Source: Saprospiraceae bacterium (GTDB lineage Bacteria > Bacteroidota > Bacteroidia > Chitinophagales > Saprospiraceae). From it: DNA of 42,749 bases. Within the stretch, counting starts at the first letter, position 1; each line of letters opens with the position of its first letter. Positions 17,914 to 25,603 of this stretch are shown piece after piece. Location: NCBI GenBank assembly GCA_020628855.1, contig JAHDEL010000009.1:10708-53456 (forward strand). Direction: 5' to 3'. Below the pieces are notes generated by a model. It ran no database searches, was not told the origin of the DNA, and was given only the letters and a program-made list of their open reading frames with translations. The position numbers were made by a program, and so were the translations under genes.

Positions 17914-18624
17914 ATGAGATACTTAACAACAGTTGTATTACTATTTGCAGGACTTTCTGTTTTTGCACAAACTTTCGCTCCTCCTTTCGAAGGGTATAGT
18001 CGTAAGAAACCAACCTACCTCACATTGAAGGATGGAAAAGAAATCACTGTCTACATCAAAAGCTTAAAATTCAAAAGGGGCTTAATTGATGATTTGAAAG
18101 TTGAGCAAGTCAGTAATGGCAAAAAAGTAAAAATTAATCCTGAAGAGATTAAGCATATGTATGTACCACCAAGTGGTTTGGCAAAATTAGCTCAAAAGCT
18201 TGATGCTGCTTATGATCTGACTAAGATTAAAGATGGAGAGCTTGATGATGGACATCTTGATGATGGATACCTATACATGGAGTCATCAAATGTTCAAGTA
18301 AAGAAAAAGAAGACTCAATACTGTATGTTGCAGTTAATGAATCCTTCTTTTAGCAAAGGAGTTAAAGTCTACAATGATCCGCTTGCATCAGAGTCAATGA
18401 GCGTAGGTGTAGGTGGAATGACGCTTGCTGGAGGATTAGCTAAGTCTTATTACATTAAGAAGGCTGGAGAAGACCTCGCAAGAAGAATATCGAAGAAAGA
18501 GTATAAGAAGGAGATGGAAGAGATATTCTCTGAATGCCCTAAAGTATTGGCTAAGCATAGCGAAAAACCAAGATGGGATGAGTTTGAGCAGTTTATTTTT
18601 GACTATTCAACGATGTGTAACTAG
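17914..18624 (+). CDS. Uncharacterised exported protein
   Basis: The 236-residue product has a clear signal peptide (cleaved after Ser-Val-Phe-Ala-Gln, ~19). The mature region starts with a beta-rich segment containing Leu-Lys-Asp-Gly-Lys-Glu-Ile-Thr-Val and Val-Lys-Ile-Asn-Pro-Glu-Glu-Ile-Lys-His-Met-Tyr-Val. An acidic repeat follows (Asp-Gly-Glu-Leu-Asp-Asp-Gly-His-Leu-Asp-Asp-Gly-Tyr-Leu, ~109-122). Then comes a Lys-rich stretch, a Gly-rich segment near 165-180 that could be a short amphipathic hairpin, and a charged helical end. I do not recognise the family. It is monocistronic, followed by a strong terminator, and lies in the same envelope-rich neighbourhood. Coding status is secure from codon usage and the signal peptide. 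Confidence 0.8.
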   Translation: MRYLTTVVLLFAGLSVFAQTFAPPFEGYSRKKPTYLTLKDGKEITVYIKSLKFKRGLIDDLKVEQVSNGKKVKINPEEIKHMYVPPSGLAKLAQKLDAAYDLTKIKDGELDDGHLDDGYLYMESSNVQVKKKKTQYCMLQLMNPSFSKGVKVYNDPLASESMSVGVGGMTLAGGLAKSYYIKKAGEDLARRISKKEYKKEMEEIFSECPKVLAKHSEKPRWDEFEQFIFDYSTMCN

Positions 18625-18648
18625 GAACATCATTTCTTAAAAGATAAC

Positions 18649-18682
18649 AAAGGCTTTCTGATTTTCAGAAGGCCTTTTTTTT
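18649..18682 (+). terminator. Intrinsic terminator after the 17914-18624 gene
   Basis: A 13-bp stem (AAAGGCTTTCTGA paired with TCAGAAGGCCTTT, one G-U) with loop TTT is followed by eight T residues at 18675-18682. It is 24 bases after the stop codon. Confidence 0.92.
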
Positions 18683-18710
18683 ATATTGATGATTTGAAGT
18701 GGAGGCAGTA

Positions 18711-19271
18711 TTAATTTCGACTCAGCCAACCTAAAACTTCCTTATCATCCATGTAATACCTACCAAAGATTTTTTTGAGATCATAAGTGATTCTGGTCTT
18801 GGTTCCATAGTTCTGCTGAACCATTTCGATCGATGTGTCTGTCACTTTTGAAATAATACCTATGTGGCCAAAAATATTGATTCCCTCAGTTTTGAATACT
18901 ACAATATCACTGACTCTTGGCTTACGTGTGCAACCATTTCTATATTGATATAACCCACGAAATCTATTGTAAGCACTTTCATTCGGGATGTTTGTATCAA
19001 AAAAGTGTACAGCATGACCATAGCTGTCAGGCATTTTATGATTGAATTTTTCATAATAATACCTCTTTACAAATTCAACACATTGATATTTCAAACCTAA
19101 GTTATAACCATCTCTGGTCACGTTTCTACCATAAGTTTTATCAAAAGGGCCATTGTAATACACCTCGACTCCATGCAGCGAATCAAGTATTGTTCCTACA
19201 GATGGCTTGTCAGCAGTAAAGGAGACTGCAAAAAAGAGGAAAATGAACGGGGTTAATCTTTTGGAAATCAC
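18711..19271 (-). CDS. Exported CHAP-domain amidase/peptidase
   Basis: The 186-residue product has a hydrophobic N-terminal signal segment, and the start is GTG at 19271. The CHAP fold is seen in Tyr-Gln-Cys-Val-Glu-Phe-Val-Lys-Arg (catalytic Cys ~63), Gly-His-Ala-Val (~85), Pro-Arg-Val-Ser-Asp-Ile-Val-Val-Phe (~118) and Gly-His-Ile-Gly-Ile-Ile (catalytic His ~136) followed by an Asn in Gln-Gln-Asn. CHAP enzymes cleave amide bonds in peptidoglycan or in glutathionylspermidine-like substrates. With a signal peptide, a wall peptide target is more likely. It is monocistronic and divergent from ffh. The exact substrate cannot be told from sequence. Confidence 0.85.
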   Translation of the reverse strand: MISKRLTPFIFLFFAVSFTADKPSVGTILDSLHGVEVYYNGPFDKTYGRNVTRDGYNLGLKYQCVEFVKRYYYEKFNHKMPDSYGHAVHFFDTNIPNESAYNRFRGLYQYRNGCTRKPRVSDIVVFKTEGINIFGHIGIISKVTDTSIEMVQQNYGTKTRITYDLKKIFGRYYMDDKEVLGWLSRN

Positions 19272-19374
19272 AACATAGTATTTCTATTACAATATTACAA
19301 AAAAAATTAATATGTTAAATTTATCTATGTGGTTAAGCCAAATAAAATTACCGAGTGTATCCTGTAATTTGAAG

Positions 19375-19382
19375 TATATTTG
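19375..19382 (+). promoter_or_regulatory. -7 promoter element (TATATTTG) for ffh
   Basis: Full TAnnTTTG match 26 bases upstream of the ATG at 19409. It overlaps an in-frame GTG at 19382, which helps exclude that GTG as the translation start. Confidence 0.65.
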
Positions 19383-19408
19383 TGTCCACGTCAAATTTAG
19401 ATGGTTTT

Positions 19409-20743
19409 ATGTTCGAAAGTTTAAACGAGAGATTAGACAAAGCCTTTAAAAACCTCAGCGGTACTGGTAAGCTTACCGAAATTAATATCGCACAATCCAT
19501 TAAGGAAATAAGGAGAGCACTCGTTGCTGCCGATGTCAATTATAAGATTGCAAAGGAATTTACTGATAAGGTAAAAGACAAGGCAATGGGTACTGAGAAC
19601 CTACTGAATGCTGTAAAGCCAGGAGAGCTTATGGTGAAGATCGTTCTTGACGAGATGATCGAGTTGATGGGAGGTCAGGCTGCTGGTATCAATGTAAAAG
19701 GAAAGCCAGGAGTTGTGCTCGTCTCAGGATTGCAGGGTTCTGGTAAAACAACCTTTTCAGGTAAACTAGCGAAGTACCTTAAAGAAAAAAAGAACATGAA
19801 GGTACTCCTGACTGCCTGCGATGTGTATAGACCAGCTGCAATCAATCAGATTTCTGTTTTGGCTGAGCAAGTAGGTGTTGGAGTATACAAGGAAGAAGAG
19901 AACAAGAATCCTGTAGAAATTGCACAAAATGCTGTTGTCCATGCAGTTCAGAATGGATATCAAGTGGTTATAGTAGATACTGCTGGTCGTCTATCTGTCG
20001 ATGAAGAGATGATGGCAGAGATTGAAAATATAAAGAATGCCATTGAGCCTACTGAGACACTCTTTGTGGTAGACTCAATGACTGGTCAAGATGCTGTCAA
20101 CACAGCAAAAGCCTTCAACGAGCGAATTAACTACGATGGTGTGGTATTAACTAAGTTGGATGGTGATACAAGAGGGGGAGCTGCTCTATCTGTCAAGTAT
20201 ACAGTTGGAAAACCCATCAAGTTTGCCTCTACTGGTGAAAAACTGGATACCCTTGATGTCTTCCATCCAGAGCGAATGGCTCAGCGGATTTTGGGAATGG
20301 GTGACATTGTCAGTTTTGTTGAGAAAGCCCAGGAGCAGTTTGATGAGAAAGAAGCTAAGAAGCTTGAGCGCAAAATAAGAAAGAACAAGTTTGACTTCAA
20401 TGACTTCTTAGGACAATTGAATCAAATTCGGAGAATGGGCGATATCAAGAGCCTAGTGGGTATGATTCCTGGAATGAATAAAATGACTAAAAATCTTGAC
20501 ATTGATGATTCTGCTTTTGGTAAAGTGGAGTCAATCATCTTGTCTATGACACCAGAGGAAAGAACAAACCCTGAACTTCTGAATATGAGTAGAAAGAAAC
20601 GTATTGCAAGAGGTTGTGGCCGTGGTATTCATGAAGTCAACATGTTCATGAAGCAATTTGATCAGATGAGAAAGATGATGCACATGATGAGCAAGGGAAA
20701 GAATATGGATCAGCTCATGCAAGGATTTCCAGGAATGAAATGA
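19409..20743 (+). CDS. ffh: Signal recognition particle GTPase Ffh
   Basis: Ffh binds signal sequences and 4.5S RNA and delivers ribosomes to FtsY at the membrane. I start it at ATG 19409 (Met-Phe-Glu-Ser-Leu-Asn-Glu-Arg-Leu), giving 444 residues as usual for the family. The open frame extends to a GTG at 19382, but that lies in the promoter. The N domain is followed by the G domain with Gly-Leu-Gln-Gly-Ser-Gly-Lys-Thr-Thr (~105), Asp-Val-Tyr-Arg-Pro-Ala-Ala, Asp-Thr-Ala-Gly-Arg-Leu and Thr-Lys-Leu-Asp-Gly-Asp-Thr-Arg-Gly-Gly. The Met-rich M domain carries Arg-Ile-Ala-Arg-Gly-Cys-Gly-Arg-Gly for RNA binding and ends in Phe-Pro-Gly-Met-Lys. The next small gene overlaps its stop by four bases. 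Confidence 0.98.
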   Translation: MFESLNERLDKAFKNLSGTGKLTEINIAQSIKEIRRALVAADVNYKIAKEFTDKVKDKAMGTENLLNAVKPGELMVKIVLDEMIELMGGQAAGINVKGKPGVVLVSGLQGSGKTTFSGKLAKYLKEKKNMKVLLTACDVYRPAAINQISVLAEQVGVGVYKEEENKNPVEIAQNAVVHAVQNGYQVVIVDTAGRLSVDEEMMAEIENIKNAIEPTETLFVVDSMTGQDAVNTAKAFNERINYDGVVLTKLDGDTRGGAALSVKYTVGKPIKFASTGEKLDTLDVFHPERMAQRILGMGDIVSFVEKAQEQFDEKEAKKLERKIRKNKFDFNDFLGQLNQIRRMGDIKSLVGMIPGMNKMTKNLDIDDSAFGKVESIILSMTPEERTNPELLNMSRKKRIARGCGRGIHEVNMFMKQFDQMRKMMHMMSKGKNMDQLMQGFPGMK

Positions 20744-20997
20744 TGAGAATATCTATACTAGCATATTTCGTAGTTATGATGACGCTTTCACTGAATGCGC
20801 AGAAAGGTCTAAAATATGAAATGCTTTATCAGATTGATGAGTTACCAAAGCAACCAAGTCTTAATCAATTCAGATGCTATCAACAAGGATTTTTCTGTAA
20901 ATTAGAATTAACGCCAACTCAGAAAAAAATGGCATTAAGAACAAGGCTTGGGACCCTAGATTACGTCAATACTTTAGAACAGAAATACAATTACTAA
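20740..20997 (+). CDS. Small exported protein overlapping ffh
   Basis: This 85-residue frame starts at ATG 20740 in the overlap ATGATGA with the ffh stop; the second Met at 20743 is an equally good start. It opens with a good signal peptide (hydrophobic core, cleavage after Leu-Asn-Ala-Gln, ~20). The mature ~65 residues have two Cys (in Phe-Arg-Cys-Tyr and Phe-Phe-Cys-Lys) spaced 8 apart that could form a disulphide, and an amphipathic Lys/Leu-rich C-terminus. The stop/start overlap argues for translation coupled to ffh. No recognised family. The signal peptide and coupling make it likely real, but it is short. Confidence 0.62.
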   Translation: MMRISILAYFVVMMTLSLNAQKGLKYEMLYQIDELPKQPSLNQFRCYQQGFFCKLELTPTQKKMALRTRLGTLDYVNTLEQKYNY

Positions 20998-21025
20998 CAT
21001 AATACCTAACCTAATTGAAAAAACT

Positions 21026-21586
21026 ATGAGAAAGTCTAACATTAAAGTAGTATCATCTGTCCTGCTCAGCATGGCGATGATTTTTGCAATGACATTCATT
21101 GCCTGCGAAGAAGACGCAGTAAGAGGCTGCACTGACCCTGATTCTTTGAACTATAATGAGCTTGCTGAAGAAGATGATGGCTCTTGCGCATATGACAGGG
21201 ATAAGTTTTATGGTCTCTATCTTGGACCTCTTGACTGTCCGACAAACCCATTGCTATCCAATGATAGTATCACAGTCGAAATAACAGAAGGCGCTTTTGA
21301 GACAAAGGACAGCGTTATTGTAACTTTCTTGGGAGGTAATATACCTCCAATCGCTGTGAATGGCTCTGTGAATGGAAATACCCTTGATGTCATGGGTTCT
21401 GTAGAAAATATTGACTATGACTTTATGGGGCTTACCATCAAATTGAATGTGGATGCCGTAGGCAGTGTGGTTATTTCTGATGATGAAAGTACACTTGATG
21501 GCATGCTTAACCTTGTTGGTAAGAGTGCAGATACCAATGCTACTATCATTGATACAGACTGTGACTACGCAGGAGTAAGACAATAA
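21026..21586 (+). CDS. Hypothetical lipoprotein with Gly-Cys-Thr-Asp-Pro motif
   Basis: The 186-residue protein has a lipoprotein signal with lipobox Phe-Ile-Ala-Cys (Cys ~27) followed by Glu-Glu-Asp. Immediately after is the short motif Gly-Cys-Thr-Asp-Pro-Asp-Ser-Leu-Asn-Tyr-Asn...Asp-Asp-Gly-Ser-Cys (~34-54). This is a two-Cys element common in surface and secreted proteins of Bacteroidota, often near the anchor. The remainder is a beta-rich, Asp/Val/Asn-rich domain of ~120 residues that I do not recognise. It follows the small ffh-linked gene by 28 bases and is terminated by a strong hairpin, so it is probably the last gene of the ffh transcript. Confidence 0.8.
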   Translation: MRKSNIKVVSSVLLSMAMIFAMTFIACEEDAVRGCTDPDSLNYNELAEEDDGSCAYDRDKFYGLYLGPLDCPTNPLLSNDSITVEITEGAFETKDSVIVTFLGGNIPPIAVNGSVNGNTLDVMGSVENIDYDFMGLTIKLNVDAVGSVVISDDESTLDGMLNLVGKSADTNATIIDTDCDYAGVRQ

Positions 21587-21591
21587 TTATT

Positions 21592-21626
21592 TTGAGGTGA
21601 GTTGATCTCTGGTTAACTCACCTCAA
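21592..21626. terminator. Hairpin terminator shared by convergent genes
   Basis: TTGAGGTGAGTT (21592-21603) and AACTCACCTCAA (21615-21626) form a perfect 12-bp stem with an 11-base loop. It starts six bases after the lipoprotein stop. It also contains the TGA stop of the convergent gene (21620-21618), so one hairpin probably serves both directions, with T/A-rich flanks on each side. Confidence 0.8.
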
Positions 21627-22928
21627 TTTCTTTTCAAAGGTTCCATATCTTTCAACAACCGTTTTTATTGCTTCTTCGCGTCCACTTGCCTTTAGGATAT
21701 TTTCCACCATTCTCCCGTCAATATTTACTAGATCTTCCTTTTCCTTTATAAACCACTGAGAGTTTCTTTGAATAAGTATAGTCGAATCCAACCTTAAGCA
21801 AATCTGATTATACTGATATTCCTTTAATGTCTTATTCGCATTATTATACCAATAACTCTCTGAAATAGGTAGCTTTTCATCAGATACAACTACTTTATTC
21901 GCAGTATTCAATTGTATAAGACCATCAAATAGCCCTCTGCTACTCAACTGTGTGTCAATAACGTTAGAACTTTCTTGTCCTCGATTTAAGACAAATAGAG
22001 GAATCTTAGTACATGCTGTAGTGACATTTGAGAAATGATAACTCCAGCCTTCGTCACCAAAATTCTCACCATGATCAGAACAAAGTAGCACTGCAGTATC
22101 TTGATCTTGATGGATGGATTGAATAAAGGAATCAAGACCTGGGGCTAAGAGTTTCCATGCAAGCTCTTGACGCTTCTTGAAGTCACTAAGTAGTTTTTGA
22201 CTTATTTTCTTGTTCTGGGATTTTAAGAATGTTTGATTTACCAAATGATACAATCCGATCAATTCTTCAGCCTTTGCTTTAGGACCTTTGTTCAGCAATT
22301 CGAACACATGACTAATATGATATGGAAAATGCGTTTCCATCAAATTGATAAAGAGAAATGTCTTTTTTTGCTTAGTTGATTGTTTTTCGAGTATTTGTGA
22401 GGCTAGATTGAAAGAGGTTGTGTAATACTGCTCTAACCAGACATTACCTGCATCTAGATCTTGACTGAAGCTTTTGGTTATTAAGTCTTTGGATAATGCC
22501 CGCCTCCTTACTCTATGCTTACCCATCTGCATCAAGAACTTGAATAAAGTGCTGTGGCTACTAGGCTTTAAATTCCATGATTTATAGACTTCGTCAAATC
22601 CTTTATCTAATCCAAAAATTTCAGTTGTAGCAACATTTGATGTAATCTGGACAGTGTGATAACCTTGTGATGAGTAGTGTTCTGCTAAAGTTTGGACGTC
22701 TGGGCGTAGAGCTCTTGTTTGAGAGGTGGCACCATGTTCATGCGGAAGCTTTCCTGTGAAAAGGGTAGCTGTGGCTGGTAGCGTCCAACAGCCTGCCGAC
22801 CACATGTTAGTATATACATCAGCATGCTGACTTACATAGTCTAAGCTTGGCCCTGCCGGATTAAAGACAATATCATGTCTGAGACTATCAGTTACGATCA
22901 TCACTATGTGTGTCGGTGATGAAGACAT
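21618..22928 (-). CDS. Sulfatase-fold (alkaline phosphatase superfamily) hydrolase without formylglycine Cys
   Basis: The 436-residue soluble protein has the metal-binding Asp in Ile-Val-Thr-Asp-Ser-Leu-Arg-His-Asp (D14), a nucleophile region Trp-Thr-Leu-Pro-Ala-Thr-Ala-Thr-Leu-Phe-Thr-Gly (48-59), Pro-His-Glu-His-Gly (62-66) and the second metal site Cys-Ser-Asp-His-Gly-Glu-Asn-Phe-Gly (283-291) with His 298. In sulfatases the nucleophile is the Cys or Ser of Cys/Ser-x-Pro-x-Arg. Aligned on the Pro, this protein has Thr49 and no Arg, so it should not be a formylglycine sulfatase. A Thr nucleophile suggests a phosphoesterase or phosphotransferase. There is no signal peptide, so it is cytoplasmic. 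It is last in the mqnA-to-bshB1 run, four bases after bshB1. Substrate unknown. Confidence 0.82.
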   Translation of the reverse strand: MSSSPTHIVMIVTDSLRHDIVFNPAGPSLDYVSQHADVYTNMWSAGCWTLPATATLFTGKLPHEHGATSQTRALRPDVQTLAEHYSSQGYHTVQITSNVATTEIFGLDKGFDEVYKSWNLKPSSHSTLFKFLMQMGKHRVRRRALSKDLITKSFSQDLDAGNVWLEQYYTTSFNLASQILEKQSTKQKKTFLFINLMETHFPYHISHVFELLNKGPKAKAEELIGLYHLVNQTFLKSQNKKISQKLLSDFKKRQELAWKLLAPGLDSFIQSIHQDQDTAVLLCSDHGENFGDEGWSYHFSNVTTACTKIPLFVLNRGQESSNVIDTQLSSRGLFDGLIQLNTANKVVVSDEKLPISESYWYNNANKTLKEYQYNQICLRLDSTILIQRNSQWFIKEKEDLVNIDGRMVENILKASGREEAIKTVVERYGTFEKKLR

Positions 22929-22932
22929 TATC

Positions 22933-23664
22933 TTATACTGTATCGAAAAGATTATTTACTCTAATAGGAGTGGGTAGGGTAAATCCTTCCCCATATTCTG
23001 CTCCAACATGCCTCCCATATACTCTCGCTTTAGCTTTAACAAAATCAAGAAAGGCTTGAGAGCTAATGGGAGTGGCTTTCTCATTTGATTTGGGGTCATA
23101 GAACTGAGACTTGAAAGCTGTTATGCAATCAATTTTAACATTGAACTGTGCTGTCACATCTACTACTAAATCTGGAACTAAATTGTAGTCTTGGATATAG
23201 TGATAAACCTTGGCAGGGCGAAATGCAGACTGTTCAAGTCCTTCAGCATCTGTAGTTTTAATTTTTTCAAGACCACTGAGATAAGCAGCTTCACTTGTGA
23301 AAGAAGCTGCCTTACCATGATCTGGATGACGATCTTGGATAGCATTTGCAAGTATTATACGTGGTTGAGTACTACGAATAATAGATATAAGCTGCAAAAG
23401 GCTGTCCCTGGTATGCTCTAAGAAACCATCTGAAAGATTGAGATTGACTCGAAAACTGGCTCCAGAGAGAGAAGCAGCTGCATGAGCTTCTTGCTTTCTA
23501 ATCTCGGGTGTGCCTCGTGTCCCTAATTCTCCTCTTGTAAGATCGAGGATGCCGAAGCTATTACCCAAGGATTTTTGTTTCACGCATGTACCAATACAAC
23601 CCAGCTCAACGTCATCTGGGTGGACACCTACTGCAAGAATATCTATTGGACTTAGTCTATCCAT
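22933..23664 (-). CDS. bshB1: Bacillithiol biosynthesis deacetylase BshB1
   Basis: A PIG-L/LmbE family zinc deacetylase of 243 residues. BshB1 removes the acetyl group from GlcNAc-malate in bacillithiol synthesis. Visible motifs are the zinc site His-Pro-Asp-Asp (17-20) with Glu-Leu-Gly, Asp-Leu-Thr-Arg-Gly-Glu-Leu-Gly-Thr-Arg-Gly-Thr (41-52), which marks the BshB1 branch, Asp-Arg-His-Pro-Asp-His-Gly (~110-116) and the C-terminal Tyr-Gly-Arg-His-Val-Gly-Ala-Glu-Tyr-Gly-Glu-Gly-Phe. The genes bshA and bshC are not in the window. It sits five bases after fabH and four bases before the sulfatase-fold gene, on one transcript. Confidence 0.92.
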   Translation of the reverse strand: MDRLSPIDILAVGVHPDDVELGCIGTCVKQKSLGNSFGILDLTRGELGTRGTPEIRKQEAHAAASLSGASFRVNLNLSDGFLEHTRDSLLQLISIIRSTQPRIILANAIQDRHPDHGKAASFTSEAAYLSGLEKIKTTDAEGLEQSAFRPAKVYHYIQDYNLVPDLVVDVTAQFNVKIDCITAFKSQFYDPKSNEKATPISSQAFLDFVKAKARVYGRHVGAEYGEGFTLPTPIRVNNLFDTV

Positions 23665-23669
23665 AGCTA

Positions 23670-24728
23670 TTAGAATCTAAATAAAGCCGAAGCCCAGGTA
23701 AATCCAGCTCCAAATGCTGCAAGGCAAACAAGATCTCCTCTCTTGAGTTTGCCTTCTATTAATGCTTCACTCATTGCTATTGGTATTGATGCCGCTGTTG
23801 TATTCCCATACCGTTGGATGTTATTAAATACCTGATCGTCTCTTAGTTTTAAAACTTTTTGGACAAACTGACTTATTCTCAAATTTGCTTGGTGCGGTAT
23901 CAAGAGGTCGAGATCATTACTTTCATAACCTGCTTTTTTTAATGCAGAAACAATAACTTCAGGAAACTTCACCACTGCCTTCTTGAATACCAGTGGGCCA
24001 TTCATATGAGGATGGAATAATCCTTCGTCAAGTATAGTCTGTGTAATAAAGAAGCCACCAAGATCTGATTCTTCATCAAAACCATAATTCACTTCTCTAT
24101 TGTAAACACCAGAATGTGAACCAGGACTAATCACGGATAATTCTTCTGCATATGTGCCATCACTATGAAGTTCAGTATTGATTACACCTTGGTTTTCTTC
24201 AGTTGTAGGCTGCAGTACTACAGCTCCTGCTCCATCTCCAAAGAGCACACTCACGTTTCTGCCACGAGTACTAAAGTCCAAAGCTACACTATGAACTTCA
24301 GCTCCCACAAGTAAGATGTTTTTGTACATGCCACTCTGTATAAACTGATCAGCTACAGAAAGACCATAGACAAAGCCAGTACATTGATTTCTAATATCTA
24401 AGGCACCAATTTCTGTCTTGGTAATTCCAAGTTCACGCTGCAGGAGTACACCACAACCTGGAAAGTAGTAATCAGGACTTAAGGTTGCGAAAATGATGAA
24501 GTCAATCTCGTCCACTTCAATTCCGGCATTTTCGCATGCCATTTTTGCTGCTTTAGCTCCCAGCGAAGTTGTTGTATCTTCTCCTTTTGTAATAAATCTT
24601 CGCTCATGAATGCCTGTTCTTTCAACAATCCATTCATTCGAAGTCTCCATGTATTTGGTGAGATCATCATTGGTATAAATGTTCTCCGGAACATGATGAC
24701 CGATTCCGGCTATTTTTGTTTTGGGCAT
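23670..24728 (-). CDS. fabH: 3-oxoacyl-ACP synthase III (FabH family)
   Basis: FabH condenses an acyl-CoA with malonyl-ACP to start fatty-acid synthesis. The catalytic triad is visible: Cys116 in Asn-Gln-Cys-Thr-Gly-Phe, His279 in Ile-Pro-His-Gln-Ala-Asn and Asn309 in Tyr-Gly-Asn-Thr-Thr-Ala-Ala-Ser. The N-terminus Thr-Ser-Asn-Glu-Trp-Ile-Val-Glu-Arg-Thr-Gly-Ile is classic. At 352 residues it is ~30 longer than E. coli FabH, the extra being around residues 200-245, as in a Bacteroidota subgroup that can use other acyl starters or act in secondary pathways. Its place beside bshB1 and the sulfatase-fold gene rather than plsX/acpP may mean a second FabH paralogue. The sphingolipid genes nearby also need acyl chains. 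Confidence 0.9.
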   Translation of the reverse strand: MPKTKIAGIGHHVPENIYTNDDLTKYMETSNEWIVERTGIHERRFITKGEDTTTSLGAKAAKMACENAGIEVDEIDFIIFATLSPDYYFPGCGVLLQRELGITKTEIGALDIRNQCTGFVYGLSVADQFIQSGMYKNILLVGAEVHSVALDFSTRGRNVSVLFGDGAGAVVLQPTTEENQGVINTELHSDGTYAEELSVISPGSHSGVYNREVNYGFDEESDLGGFFITQTILDEGLFHPHMNGPLVFKKAVVKFPEVIVSALKKAGYESNDLDLLIPHQANLRISQFVQKVLKLRDDQVFNNIQRYGNTTAASIPIAMSEALIEGKLKRGDLVCLAAFGAGFTWASALFRF

Positions 24729-24776
24729 AGCTTCAAAGATTGATGCCCCAAGATAATGATATTAGTCGAATCCTAA

Positions 24777-25592
24777 TTATGCACCTATCGGTCCTAGTTC
24801 TACTCCTTCACTATAAGCTACTTTGATATTATGAGCACCCATCGCATATTTAATAGCTTGAGTAGCTTCAAAGTAGGCATTTTCATAATCCTCAACTAGA
24901 GCATATGGCTTGACATCAACAACAATGCTATGTGTGTCAAAAGTGCCAATACCAATAAGAGGAGCTGGCTCTTTTTGAACATACTGACAATTGTCTAATG
25001 CTGTTTGTATTATACCCTCAATTTTAGAATATTGCTCTTCATATGGCATATATACCTCAATATTCAGTCGCGTCATACCATCATCGTCAGTGCTGTTCAC
25101 GATGACATCACTTATGGCTGTGCCATTTGGAATAATTACTGTCTCATTATCAAGTGTTCGTAGCATAGTATTAATAATTTGCACACCTGTTACGAAGCCT
25201 TTATGATCACCTATTGTAATAAAATCACCGACTTTATAGGGTTTGAACACTAGAATAAGAATCCCGGCTGCAATGTGTCCAAGACTTCCTTGCAAAGCCA
25301 TGCCAACTGCAAAACCAACAGCAGCAAGCATCGCGACGAAAGAAGAGGTTTCTACACCTAGAATACCCGCTGCAATCAGAACTACTGCAATTTTTATGAC
25401 AGCAGATATCAATGAAATCAGAAAGGGTTTAATCTCTTCACTTAATGAGGTTTTTTCAAAAGAAACCCTAATCAAATTAATAACCTTATTAGCAATCCAA
25501 AAGCCAATGAAAAGTACTAAGATGGCTCCAACAAACTTGGGAGACCAAGAGATTATAGCATCTAATAAGCCACTTAATTTTTCTTCCAACAT
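24777..25592 (-). CDS. mscS: Small-conductance mechanosensitive channel MscS
   Basis: The 271-residue inner-membrane channel releases solutes during hypo-osmotic shock. Three N-terminal membrane segments are seen (~16-40, ~57-78, ~85-120). The third is the pore helix, rich in Gly and Ala (Ala-Ala-Val-Gly-Phe-Ala-Val-Gly-Met-Ala-Leu-Gln-Gly-Ser-Leu). The middle beta domain follows, with Pro-Tyr-Lys-Val-Gly-Asp-Phe-Ile and Ile-Ile-Pro-Asn-Gly (family Pro-Asn signature), then the cytoplasmic alpha/beta domain. Size is like E. coli MscS. It starts 11 bases after mqnA and is followed 48 bases later by fabH on the same strand. Confidence 0.94.
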   Translation of the reverse strand: MLEEKLSGLLDAIISWSPKFVGAILVLFIGFWIANKVINLIRVSFEKTSLSEEIKPFLISLISAVIKIAVVLIAAGILGVETSSFVAMLAAVGFAVGMALQGSLGHIAAGILILVFKPYKVGDFITIGDHKGFVTGVQIINTMLRTLDNETVIIPNGTAISDVIVNSTDDDGMTRLNIEVYMPYEEQYSKIEGIIQTALDNCQYVQKEPAPLIGIGTFDTHSIVVDVKPYALVEDYENAYFEATQAIKYAMGAHNIKVAYSEGVELGPIGA

Positions 25593-25603
25593 GATATTGT
25601 ATT

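Noticed and set aside
19382-19408. GTG start nine codons upstream of ffh ATG
   Set aside because: The GTG overlaps the TATATTTG promoter element, and Ffh proteins normally begin Met-Phe-Glu-x-Leu as at 19409.
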